From: Lepiota brunneoincarnata
Taxonomy: Eukaryota; Basidiomycota; Agaricomycetes; Agaricales; Agaricaceae
NCBI GenBank assembly: GCA_023014365.1
Contig: JAEBUN010000070.1
Location: 1-64,000 of the forward strand
DNA: 64,000 nt
Direction: 5' to 3'
The notes under the pieces: generated by a model
The model's input: only the letters and a program-made list of their open reading frames with translations
What the model was told of the DNA's origin: nothing
The model's database searches: none
Translations under genes and position numbers: made by a program
In this document: one piece after another, positions 54,001-62,866 of the stretch
Layout of the letters: each line of letters begins with the position of its first letter
Numbering within the stretch: the first letter of the stretch is position 1

Positions 54001-54863
54001 GCTCCCTAGGACAAGCCCTCAACATGAAACTACACTTCACTTTGGGCTATCATCCAGAAGGCGACGGACAGACGGAACGCACCAACCAGACCCTGGAACA
54101 ATATCTCTGGGTCTATTGTAACTACCAACAGGACAATTGGTCCGAATTACTACCACTAGCTGAGTTTGCTTACAATAACGCCCCTAGTGCCACTACCGGT
54201 ATCTCCCCGTTCTTTGCTAACAAAGGATACCATCCGAATATCACAGTTCACCCTGAACGCGACCTCGCCTCTGCCCGGGCCCGCCATTTTGCTGTTAATC
54301 TCGACAACCTACACACCACCTTGAAGTCTGAAATAGTGTTAGCCCAGCAACGCTATCAGGCCTCCGCCGACGCCCACCGACTCCCCGCCCCGGACTTCAA
54401 GGTTGGACAAAAGGTATTCGTAAAAGCCCAATTCTTCCGCACCACCCGTCCTTCCAAAAAACTCTCCGAAAAGTTCCTTGGGCCTTATGAGATCATTGCA
54501 CAAGCAGGTACCCATTCCTTTACACTCCGACTTCCTGATTCCATGCGTGGGGTACACCCTGTCTTCCATGTTTCCATGCTCGAACCGGCTACGCCTAATA
54601 CCATACCTGCCCGATCAGACCCGCCACCGGCGCCAGTTTCTATTGACGGTGAACCAGAATACGAGATTGCCCGCATCGTCGATTCGAAGATTGATCGGCG
54701 CCGCGCATGCAAGCTTCTCTATAAAGTCATCTGGTTAGATTATGAAGATACTGAAGAAGAATCCTCGTGGTTACCAGCAACCGAACTTGAACACGCTACC
54801 GATCTAGTAGAGGCTTTCCACTCCTCTTACCCCTCTAAGCCTGGTCCCCTCCATTCACTCTGA
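51003..54863 (+). pseudogene. Gy2 pol (protease, RT, RNase H, integrase, chromodomain)
   Basis: The -1 frame relative to gag opens at 51003 and runs to 54863 with one TGA (51807-51809). Protease: KALVDSGSTHCFVD (DSG at 51312). RT: FVKKKDGSLHLCVDFRGLN, TKIDLRHAYH and YLDD at about 52449. RNase H: VETDASDYALAA, DKELLAIFKAFRIWRHYLEG and VTDHKNLKYF. Integrase: HHCC region (HFGQNKTLEL...CKSCVTC), catalytic Asp in SMDFIGKLP, Asp in VTSDCGSKF and Glu in GDGQTERTNQTLEQ. The C-terminal chromodomain (EYEIARIVDSKIDRR, YKVIWLDYEDTEEESSW) could direct integration to modified chromatin. Downstream of the TGA the frame is open for more than 930 codons, so a single change separates this copy from an open pol. 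Confidence 0.93.
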
Positions 54864-54922
54864 ATCTTCTGCTGACCACCCACCACACCAAGAAACAAAA
54901 AATATTATTGGACATGTACAAA

Positions 54923-56028
54923 CTACTTGTCCGTATCGTTCCCAGAGGTACGGGGCGGCGCCGCCGCGTCCTCCATCATACCTTGCACCTCCTCTTCCGA
55001 AATGCCTCCGATGCTCTCCGACTCCGACTCCTCTGTCTCCGTAATACCCCTACTCGGCCAATCACCATCCACCTGCGCTTCCCAATGCTGCAGCTGTTTG
55101 TAGCGGCCAGCCATCAATTCGAACTTATCCACCCTCTCCCCCAACTGAGCAATGGCCTGTTTGAGCCGCACCTCCATGATATTCACCCGCTTGAGGGTCT
55201 TCTGGTGCCCCTCCTCGATGAGTCGCTTCAGCTCTACGTGATCTTTTGGTCAGCAAACCTCGCAGCCAGAAACCCCTACTCACCTTCAAATTGGTGGTCC
55301 GGCATACCTCCGGCCCCGCTCAGCTCCATCTCTTCTTGACCCCCGCATCGTTTCTTCATTTTGCTACACCGTCGGCAACTCCTAGTGTTGCTGGGACCTT
55401 TGTCAGCATTTATCATCGTTGGAATTCTTGTAGTTACTTACCCGCCGGCAATCTCACACCGGACCTCATCCCGCTGGCATCTCCAGCACGAGTTATCGCC
55501 CCCGAATACGTGTTTGTTGCCCCGCCGCAGGGCTGCCCTCGCCTTCCCCTTTCCCTTTCCCCTTCCCTTCACATCCGAGTCTTCGGACTCCTCCTCCTCC
55601 TCCTCTTCGTCCCTCGCCACGTCTTCGCCCGTGTAATTCGGGTCGGACTCTTCCTGGTCGATTTCCATGGGCTGCTCGGGCAGGCGGCTAGACGAAGCCA
55701 TCGTGGTCATCGCAATGAGTCGGGCCCGGATCGCCCGACGTTCGTCCTCAGCAGCTTCCTCTTGCTGCTGCCTGATCTCTTCCGCCCGTCGCTCCCTAGC
55801 CCGCTCCTCCGCTTGCCGCTGACGCAGTTCAATCATACGTCGCCGGTCTTCCTCTTGACGCTCTGCCGCCAACCGCCGTTCCTCCTCTCGCCATTCCTCC
55901 TCTCACCGTTCCTCCTCTTCCAACCTCTCGATCTCCTTCCGCATCCGCTCCTCCTGCTCCACCTTTTCCCTCAGCAACTGCACCTTGCGCTCCGCCGCGG
56001 TTGGTTGTCGAGACGATTGACTGCTCAT
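54923..56028 (-). CDS. Antisense spliced gene in Gy2: Zn2Cys6 / coiled-coil protein
   Basis: Exons on the minus strand: 56028-55442, 55390-55284 and 55233-54923 (587+107+311 = 1005 nt, 334 residues plus stop). The start is CCACCATGA. Residues ~8-115 are Glu/Arg-rich and probably coiled coil. An acidic run (about 150-160) and a basic GRGKGKGKARAALRR stretch follow. Then comes CWRC-X6-C, intron 1, and CRRC-X6-C: Cys181, 184, 191, 201, 204 and 211, matching CX2CX6CX9CX2CX6C of fungal Zn2Cys6 DNA-binding proteins. The C-terminus has a second helical stretch (RLKQAIAQLGERVDKFELMA) and an acidic tail. Codon 42 is TGA in this copy (a CpG-type change inside an EER repeat). It converges on pol, the two stops lying 59 bp apart. 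I do not recognise a named family. The role as regulator is inference. Confidence 0.78.
55234..55283 (-). other. Intron 2 of the antisense gene
   Basis: 50 nt, donor GTGAGT, branch-like GCTGACC, acceptor ACGTAG; phase 1. It joins HQFE to ELKRLIEE in frame. Its length and signals are typical of basidiomycete introns. Confidence 0.78.
55391..55441 (-). other. Intron 1 of the antisense gene
   Basis: 51 nt, donor GTAAGT, branch-like TGCTGAC, acceptor CCCAG at 55391-55393; phase 2. A second acceptor ACTAG (intron end 55382, 60 nt) is also in frame and would drop three residues between the two halves of the zinc cluster (spacer 9 or 6). Unspliced RNA reaches a stop immediately. Confidence 0.8.
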
Positions 56029-56090
56029 GGTGGTAGGAAGTCAAGTTGTGTATTTTCGGACCGAGCCAGTTCACCGTTTTTTATACCCTG
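56029..56090 (-). promoter_or_regulatory. Candidate TATA promoter of the antisense gene
   Basis: On the minus strand GGGTATAAAAAACGG (TATAAAAAA at 56077-56085) lies about 50 nt upstream of the ATG at 56028. It is internal to Gy2, outside the LTR, and directed against gag-pol. Confidence 0.65.
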
Positions 56091-56145
56091 CCAGAATTTT
56101 CCGACGGGCCCCGGCCGAGGCCGCCTTGGGCCTCGAGGCTCAGCC

Positions 56146-56160
56146 CTAAAGGGGGGGCAC
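56146..56160 (+). other. Gy2 polypurine tract
   Basis: CTAAAGGGGGGGCAC lies directly before the 3' LTR, the expected plus-strand priming site. Confidence 0.8.
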
Positions 56161-56820
56161 TGTCATATCCATGCCAACTCAGAGTCTAATCACTTAAACT
56201 TCGGCTTCTCGATTCCACATGTGCTTCACACAACAACCCTCTGCCCTCCGACTCGGCCCCGACTTGCTCCGACTGCAACCCACTGCCCCAATCACGCGAC
56301 CACCTCCACACGTGCCATGGTCACCTGACCCTTGGTGTCTCTAGTTCCAGTCTCCATTTCCCGTCCGTAGTCACGATACGTTATCAGTCTCCATACCTGT
56401 ACCGGTTTCCATTCCATTCGTAATCTGTTCGTAATCCGTTGTAACTATATCGGCCTCCGCTTCGCTCCGCACGTAATCAGTACAAGTCATAGTTCGTAAG
56501 GCCAGTAGTATATATACTGTAGGTACTTGGCTTGTACTCCTCAGTCTGATAATCGAATCAAGCAGCGGACCAGCTCCCTGTTCTCTATCCTCTCCTCTCT
56601 TCTGCCTCGCTCTGCTTCGGCCCCGACTTCCTGAAATACGGACTAGGACAGTAGGAGGGCACAGCACATACGCTGAGGCCGCAAGTCCAACCCCCCACCC
56701 GACGTACTCCGCCTCGGTCCCGAAGTCTACGTACTGACTTCGCCCTGTCCCCCGGTTACCTCATATCAAGGTTACCACCCCGACCCTCCGCCTCGGTCCT
56801 GACCCACACCGGCTCTAACA
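56161..56820 (+). repeat. Gy2 3' LTR
   Basis: 660 bp, the same length as the 5' LTR. Differences from it are transitions only, mostly CG against TG or CA in either LTR. The right GTATC duplication follows at 56821-56825. Confidence 0.94.
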
Positions 56821-57307
56821 GTATCCTTGACATTTTATCCCCTGTTTCATATCGACTTGAACTCCCCAAACATTGGAAAATCCACCCTGTATTCCACGCC
56901 CAACTCCTCATGCCGTATACTGAAACTGAAACGTATGGACCCAACTACGTTCGACCTCCACCCCTAACCATCGAAGGCAAAGAAGTATACGAAATCGAAG
57001 CTATACTAAATCACTGAAAACAACAAAACCACCTTGAATATCTAGTCAAATGGCTCAGATGGCCCAAATCCAAAAACACCTGGGAACCTGAGTCTCACTT
57101 CAAATCAGTACCCGATGAAATCAGACCCAAAACTCTGGATGGAAGAATTATCCCCGAAACACCTGATGAAAGAGACACAGTAGCATTCCTGATGGAGTAT
57201 AAGCAACTCAAAGGACTCAACCAAAATGATGAGAACATGCCCGTTATTCGTTCTCTTAAAGCCATGAAGAAACCACACCGTTCTTGCTGCCACCCCTACC
57301 GTAAATA
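56821..57307 (+). pseudogene. Gy1 pol C-terminus with chromodomain
   Basis: After Gy2 the Gy1 frame resumes with LDILSPVSYRLELPKHWKIH, PVFHAQLL, then a chromodomain: YEIEAILNH, HLEYLVKWLRWPKSKNTWEP, ESHF. A TGA interrupts it after ILNH (Arg expected). It ends near SLKAMKKPHRS and a TAA at 57305-57307. Confidence 0.87.
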
Positions 57308-57334
57308 AATCACACCACTTCACTTAACAGCACA

Positions 57335-58500
57335 ATGCCTTCCTCCATCCAATCTCTCCTATCTGAATCTGCTCTTATTTCTACCCCACCGACATTAGAT
57401 GGAACAACCAGATCCTCGTCCATGCAACCTGACTCCAACCACATCCTTTACCAATTTCTCGTCGAAAGCGCCCTTAACACCACTGAAGACACACCACCCC
57501 CATGCTGTGTACCATGACAGACCACTCCCCCCAGTCCCGTTCCATCCGTTGCTGAAATGCCAACCACCATCCCCACTCCCCCGCTTGTCGCTACCATTAG
57601 CGACTATATTAACAAAGTCAACAGTGCCTCTACCCTTGTCTTTTCGCTTCTTATCACACCAACGCCAGCAGTATCAACAGAAGTTCGTGATGGCTTCTTC
57701 CAACTCTGCGAAAACCTTCTTTGCCTCCATGGCCTCGAGCAAAGCGTTGAAAGAGTCAAAGAGGCAAACCAGAACACATTTAATCACTTGTGGGCAGACC
57801 CCACCTTCCGCCAAATCTTCACTGAGCATTGCAGCTCCACAACCAGTATATGGATTGCGCCCACAATCCCTAGTCTGATTCAGCCTATGTCAACTGACAG
57901 ACTGGCCTGACAAGTCCCCGTTCACTCTACCCACCAACGAGTTCGACCTGAACAACCTCCAAGCCCTACTACCCTGCCTATTATCGTACCCCCCACCTCT
58001 GCACCACCACCCTGAACTTGATGACAAACAGTGGATGACTTCACCCAGCAAATGGAAGCCCATCAACAGCGGGAGACCCACCCCCTACCCCAAAGACCTC
58101 CTTGACATCGTACCACCCCCACCATCACACCCCAAGCTGCGACAACCTGCTTGTACAATGTTGGAAGAAATTGCTGTTTTGAGTGCCATCAAATTGGCCA
58201 CTGGGCACACAGCTGCCCCCGATATACCTGTTGTCACTGCAACCACTCCGTGCCAGGACATTACATGTGGACCTGCCCAGTCTACCACCAGAACCAGTGA
58301 AACGCCATGCTTGAAAGGACGGCGCAACAATATCCCAACACCTTTGGACAAACATACAATATTATTGGTGACAGCCAATACAATGACTACAACTATGCCT
58401 ACAATGGTTACTGCTACGACTAGAAATGACTACTTCCGCAATCCGCACCTGACGCCCATACCCCACCATCTATTGGCTTCAAAACAGAGTTCAAAGATTA
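57335..58500 (+). pseudogene. Gy1 extra ORF downstream of pol, double zinc knuckle
   Basis: One reading frame (ATG 57335, MPSSIQSLLSESALIS) carries recognisable protein to about 58500, broken by roughly nine TGA codons and a TAG. It is Pro/Thr-rich with a helical middle (EVRDGFFQLCENLLCLHGLE, 57676-57737 region), a Gln-rich segment, then CFECHQIGHWAHSC (CX2CX4HX4C) and CCHCNHSVPGHYMWTC (58175-58276). The place after pol is where env or accessory genes sit in other elements, but I see no signal peptide or membrane segment. A nucleic-acid-binding accessory protein is the simplest reading. It is not a copy of Gy1 gag. Confidence 0.72.
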
Positions 58501-58511
58501 GAAGGGGGTAA
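58499..58511 (+). other. Gy1 polypurine tract
   Basis: TAGAAGGGGGTAA immediately precedes the 3' LTR. Confidence 0.78.
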
Positions 58512-58863
58512 TGTTACCATTTTCCCATTCACGCACCTGTCTGTCTATTTTTGCTTATCACATGTCACCGCCCACAGTCAGAACCCAGTTATATTTATTT
58601 ATCACATGTCACCACCCATCTATAGTTAGTACTCCCTTGGCTTGTGATTCTCGTCCATCCGCATGTGATTCTTTCCTTTATCACATGCCTGTTATCCCAG
58701 TAGTATATATAAACCTAAGTATTACTTGTAATCCTTAGCTTTGTCTTGTTATACACCGTATTTGTTCCTGCTCTTTGGTATCGCCTTAGACTTGCTCGCA
58801 CTACTCAATGGTTAACTTGTTGTTAATCACATTGAGCCTTGCAGACACCTAACCAGCGTAACA
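58512..58863 (+). repeat. Gy1 3' LTR
   Basis: 352 bp, equal in length to the 5' LTR and differing by about 23 substitutions in my hand comparison (one transversion). The right GAGGG duplication is 58864-58868. Confidence 0.93.
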
Positions 58864-58966
58864 GAGGGAGCCTTATGGAGGTTTCGCCAAGGGGGTTCTT
58901 GCACGAAAAGAATGTTAAAGTCATTCTTATACACCTCAAGGTAATTGTCCAACAAAATGTAATTGG
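58864..58966 (-). mobile_element. LINE-A copy Y, 5' part
   Basis: This is the continuation of copy Y after Gy1: endonuclease N-terminus codons around QEPPW. It is 5'-truncated at 58966, within the first ~20 codons of ORF2. At 58967 a second LINE-A copy (X) begins in mid-endonuclease on the same strand, so the segment 58864-58966 is repeated at about 59236-59340. Confidence 0.82.
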
Positions 58967-59393
58967 GAGTCTACCAGTCCCCAAAGGGCCAAAATGGTGG
59001 TGTGTTGGTTGTCAGAATAGACATTCATAAGGTTATAGGTGTGCCCTCCCTGCCACATGGACATAACCATAACCCAATGGTTGACCAAATCCCTGTGAAG
59101 GGATGGCCATAACAACTTCAGCCTTGAGTGGACATAAGCTAACACCTGCAGGGATGAATTGCCTGGCTGAGGGTTCCAAATGCAAGTCCACTCTGGATGG
59201 AGTGGAGTACCTACAACACCCTCACTGTTCTTACAAACAGTAGAGGGAGCCTTCTAGAGGTTCCACCAAGGGGGTTCTTGAACAAAAAGACATCAAAGTT
59301 ATTTTTATACAACTTGAGATAATTGTCCAACAAAATGTAATTACAATTTACATTCTGAGACCATATGCATAACTCATTCTGGAACCTAGGCAT
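58967..59393 (-). pseudogene. LINE-A ORF2 N-terminus (copy X)
   Basis: The ATG at 59393 begins MPRFQNELCIWSQNVNCNYI. A frame change near 59285 affects the QEPPW block (LFKNPLGG read in the shifted frame), and LAYVHSRLKLLWPSL and QGGHTYNLMNVYSDN follow. A ~12-nt deletion removes part of the segment between DLVNH and VMVMSMW. The copy ends at LALWGLVDS. Confidence 0.82.
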
Positions 59394-61475
59394 TACTCCT
59401 GGGTTGAGTTAGCAGGATCCTGGAGGTGGCAGACAAGCCATGTACCTCCTGATATCTCTTCTTGGCCCAACCATCCTCAAAATGTTTGCACCAGAAAGGA
59501 CATTTCTTGTCGTGGGCAGTATGGGTGCTGCCACAGTTCCTACAGTGGGGCTGATAAGGGCACTCTGTGCCCTCAGCAGTGCCAGCAACTGGTGGGTTCG
59601 CATTGGGGTGGGCTTTGCAGTATCCTGCCATTGACCAATGATTGTCCTCACTATGCAGCTCAGAGCAGCTGGGGCAGGTTGGGAATCTCACCCTGTAGAC
59701 ATTAGTTGGGTGCCCCCACCACCAGCAATGGCGGCAGAGAGATGTCCCAACTCACTGGGAAGCCATGCTTATAGGGCAAGCACGGGGCCCAATAGCCAAC
59801 GACCCTCTGATCATCGACTTGGAGGTGGACCTGGTCTGCGAGTCCCAAATCTCAAACCAGACAGTTGCAGTGTCTGACTTGTTGGAGTTCCTCCAGACCT
59901 GGGGAGAGCCCTGAAGGTTCTGAAAACCACAATGTGACGACTGTCACATGATGTTCTCAATCCACTGACTGGTAATGAGGGAACTGTCAGGGGCAAAGAA
60001 AGGGACGTCTGACACCTTCATGAAGGACTTAGAGGATGGGACCGTGGCCATAGGCTGTGATCCCGAAGGGAAGAACCAGGAGGCCCAGTCCTGGATCACA
60101 CTAAGATCTGCCATAGACGCAACTAGGTCAGTCATGAGGGATACACCATCGTATGCCAGGGAGGCGGACATGACATTAAGGTTAGATCTTGTGTTGAAGA
60201 GGGCACGGTTAGCTCCTGCAACAACCTGAGACAAATCCTTGATTGGAGGCTGAGGCCCCACAAACAGGATGACAACCTGGTGCCTCGTGGGGCCAGAGGT
60301 GGTATTGCGCAGCCTCTTTCAGGGCCTGCTAGCAGAAGGGGTTGGAGATCCTCGACCAACCATGTGGAGGATGTCTGTAGGGGACAGGTGGGGGAAGGCC
60401 CTTGCTATGGTAGTGATAGCCTCTGCGACCTTAGTATCGCTATCCCTAGAGACCAGGGGGGCGGTGGCCACCTGAGCAAAAGAGCACTTGGTATCCTTAG
60501 GCTTGGTGGAGAGGTTCACCTTAGGCAGTGGCGGGAATGCCATCCACACATAGTACATGCCTGCTTGCAAAGGCCCAGGACCCATAGGATTGGGCAGCTT
60601 CACCGGGGGAGGAGGGGCCTTGCCCTTACCCTTGTTGCCCCTAGGGGCAGTGGGCTTAGCCACACCCAATCCTGCAGCTGGGGTGGCATGGGAGTCAGGA
60701 GCCGTGTCCATGGGGGCTGGACCAGAGGGCAGAGCCTTGATTACAAGCCTGGAGGTGGGGGCTCCAGTGATGCCCTTAGAAATCGCCTTCACTGCCTCTG
60801 GAATGGATTGGTGTATGCCCTCCCCAAAGGGGCATATGCCATCAATAATAGAGGCCTACAGTGTCTCCTCGTCCGCGTGGTCATCCAGGGCATAGTCAAG
60901 GAATCCACTGCAACCAGTAGCCTTGAGGAGAAGGTCGTAGGCCGTCCACACCCGCTCCCACGACGGACCAGTAAGCAACTCCTCAGTATGCTCAGAGAGA
61001 TACTGGGTCGCGACCTCCAATGACTCCCCTATTGCCTGCATGTTCATTGCCTGATTTGGGGCAGACATATCCACCATGAGATCTAATCTGGGGGGGGAGA
61101 CCAGGGGGAGGGGGGGGCAAAGAGGGGGCGACCCCCTTTGCTAGAGTTACACTGCAGTTGTTTGGAAGACAACTGCAAGTTGTTAGAGAAGTTGGAGAGG
61201 CAGGAGACAGGGCAAGCCTGCCTCAGCATTTCCACTGGGTCTACTGCCATCCCACAAGGTGGGGAGGCAGCATGAATGCTTGCAGCAATGCCAGACAAGC
61301 TAGTGGGGGCAGTGGTGGGGCTTTTAGGGAAGCTGAGGGACAAAGTGTCCAAGGGGTCCATGGAGGGGGTAGGGGGGGGGGACCACAGCCTTGGCTGCAA
61401 GATCCGCCACGATCTGCTCCTCCTCACAAAGCCTGCTGGGAGGCTGAGGAGGACATGTTTGGTTGAGGTTACCAC
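59386..61475 (-). pseudogene. LINE-A ORF1 (copy X)
   Basis: Pieces in several frames cover most of ORF1. The N-terminus is near 61455, with a C run of ten; blocks are PSMDPLDTLSL, TEELLTGPSWERVW, KGKGKAPPPPVKLP, SFAQVATAPLVSRDSD, PPIKDLSQVVAGANRAL and SQWIENIM. The finger region includes CPSCSELHSEDNHWSMAGYC and CRNCGSTHTAHDKKC. Many stops and frameshifts make it non-functional. Confidence 0.82.
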
Positions 61476-61576
61476 TGGTCGAATCCAACAGCGGGGGTGC
61501 GCAGTACAAGACGATGAGTGAGGATGTGGGTGTGGCTGTGCACATTACTGGTAGTGGTACCAGATCAAGAAGCAAT

Positions 61577-62866
61577 GGCAGTGAATTATCTGCTTTGGCC
61601 CTTGCTGGGCCACAAGTTCAGAGGGAGTTCCCCAGCGCACCCTCGCTCTATTTTGTCTCTCACTCCGGTGCTTCGGCCCAAGGTGAAGAGTGCCCTTATA
61701 GAAGTACAGAATGTCCTTTGGCAGCTTACTGAGTTGTTCAGTCTGTTTGTGGATGAGAACAGACCAGGTCTCCAACTTTTGGACTGCTTCTTGGGGTGGA
61801 TCAAATTTATGCTCTATACTGTTGATCCAGAAGGGCTTTGAGGCAATGGCATGTTGATGGACTGCATGCTGACCCATCGTCTGCGTGCATAGCAGCTGGT
61901 GCCCATTGGCTGCTGTGCGGGAGACTGCAGGCCATCTCAGCAGCTTGTGTGTTTGCAGGCGGACGCTTGGTCAAGCAGGCCATGGGGAGAGTTCTCCTTG
62001 CTAATGCAGAACTCCACTCCATTCGGCTGGGAGTAGGCATGGTCTTTGATCATGCTGAAACTGACCACATCTTTGTCTACACCAGCTCCACAGGCTCTGC
62101 CTGCAGAGCTGTGGATCCTTCTGTATACATCAGCCAGGCTCATTCCCTGGAGGTGTGTCAGTCTCTGGACTGCTGGTTGTCTGCCAAGGCCCAGCAAACT
62201 GTCACCTTCTGGCAGGTGCCTTTGGGCTCTGTTGCAGAGCTTCACTCTGACGCTATTGTGATGGCAAAAGAACTCCATGTATTGCTGGGCATTTGCCCGG
62301 CGACTACTATTGACTCCCTCCAGGCTGAGGTTATGAGGGGGTACATTGACAAGTGGGTGAACATGTTTCGCTCACCCTTGTATAGGGGTAGGAATTTTCT
62401 CCCCCTGCTGGACTCCCTCGGGAAGCCTCTCCAACCCTTGTACCTCTCTGGAGGTACATGGCTCCAGGAAATTGGTCCTCGGATGTCTGTCGCTGGCACA
62501 GTGCAGGCAGTCTGCACTATACTTGGTCACGCCCCTATAGGGGAGTACTGCACTAGATTCCACCCCCAGGAGGATCACTCCTGTCCTTGTGGGTTACAGC
62601 TTGAAACCCGCACTCACATTCTCACTTCCTATCCAAAGTACACACAATGTGGCGGCTTACTCCATGACCTCAACGCCCTTCTGGGCTTTCTGGAACGCAA
62701 CCCCTCCATGCTTGTGTTCCTATTCCAGTCCCAAGGGGTGGAATAACTGGGGAGGGCCTTTGGGTTAGTCCCCCCTTGTGGCTTAGGCCTCGAGGAGTCT
62801 ATGGTTATTCACCAGCTGCTCTCAGGCGGTCTGAAGTGATTTACTGTGAACTGATGCATTACAAGG
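61577..62866 (+). pseudogene. LINE-A remnant Z1: RNase H-like and zinc domains
   Basis: Plus-strand ORF2 C-terminus. It runs from LLWPLLGHKFRGSSP through LANAELHSIRLGVGMV and the zinc motif CPCGLQLETRTHILTSY (last Cys changed to Tyr) to the stop at 62746, then 3' UTR to about 62866 with no poly-A. The RNase H-like domain has CIAAGAHW and VYTSSTGS, the family state. A frameshift lies near 61840. Confidence 0.85.

Larger units (their letters stand above)
48942..56820 (+). mobile_element. Gy2, nearly intact Ty3/gypsy chromovirus with antisense gene
   Basis: LTRs of 660 bp (48942-49601, 56161-56820) are flanked by GTATC (48937-48941, 56821-56825). Internal: gag (49657-51063), pol with protease-RT-RNase H-integrase-chromodomain (51003-54863) and an antisense spliced gene (54923-56028). 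By hand count the LTRs differ at about 20 of 660 positions, all transitions and about 18 at CpG sites. gag, pol and the antisense gene each carry exactly one in-frame stop, all TGA. It lies inside Gy1, just after its integrase. Confidence 0.95.
42677..58863 (+). mobile_element. Gy1, decayed Ty3/gypsy element
   Basis: LTRs of 352 bp each (42677-43028, 58512-58863) are flanked by GAGGG (42672-42676, 58864-58868). Internal order: gag, protease, RT, RNase H, integrase, chromodomain, then an extra downstream ORF with zinc knuckles. It is interrupted by a solo Gy2 LTR (45468-46132) and by Gy2 (48942-56820). By my hand count the LTRs differ at about 23 of 352 sites, nearly all transitions. In-frame stops are overwhelmingly TGA. 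Confidence 0.93.
58967..61576 (-). mobile_element. LINE-A copy X, diverged
   Basis: Minus strand: 5' UTR (61476-61576, ending ATCAAGAAGCAATG), ORF1 (61475 down to 59386) and ORF2 N-terminus (59393 down to 58967), cut by copy Y. It is CpG-poor. Its ORF1 linker differs from the other copies (GNKGKGKAPPPPVKLPNP), suggesting an older subfamily. It abuts plus-strand LINE-A remnant Z1 at 61577. Confidence 0.85.

Noticed and set aside
55829..56074. Separate 81-codon antisense ORF at 55829-56074
   Set aside because: It is in another frame over exon 1 of the Zn2Cys6 gene and has only Gly/Arg low complexity; the three-exon model explains the region better.
45681..56667. Antisense ORF of about 97 codons conserved in three Gy2-family LTRs (45681-45974, 49152-49448, 56371-56667)
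   Set aside because: LTR copies are duplicates by nature, so conservation between them carries no coding information; no domain seen.
42677..58511. TGA read as tryptophan in Gy1
   Set aside because: Most TGA positions align with expected Arg (CGA) in related pol proteins, and the accompanying changes are CpG transitions; decay explains them without recoding.
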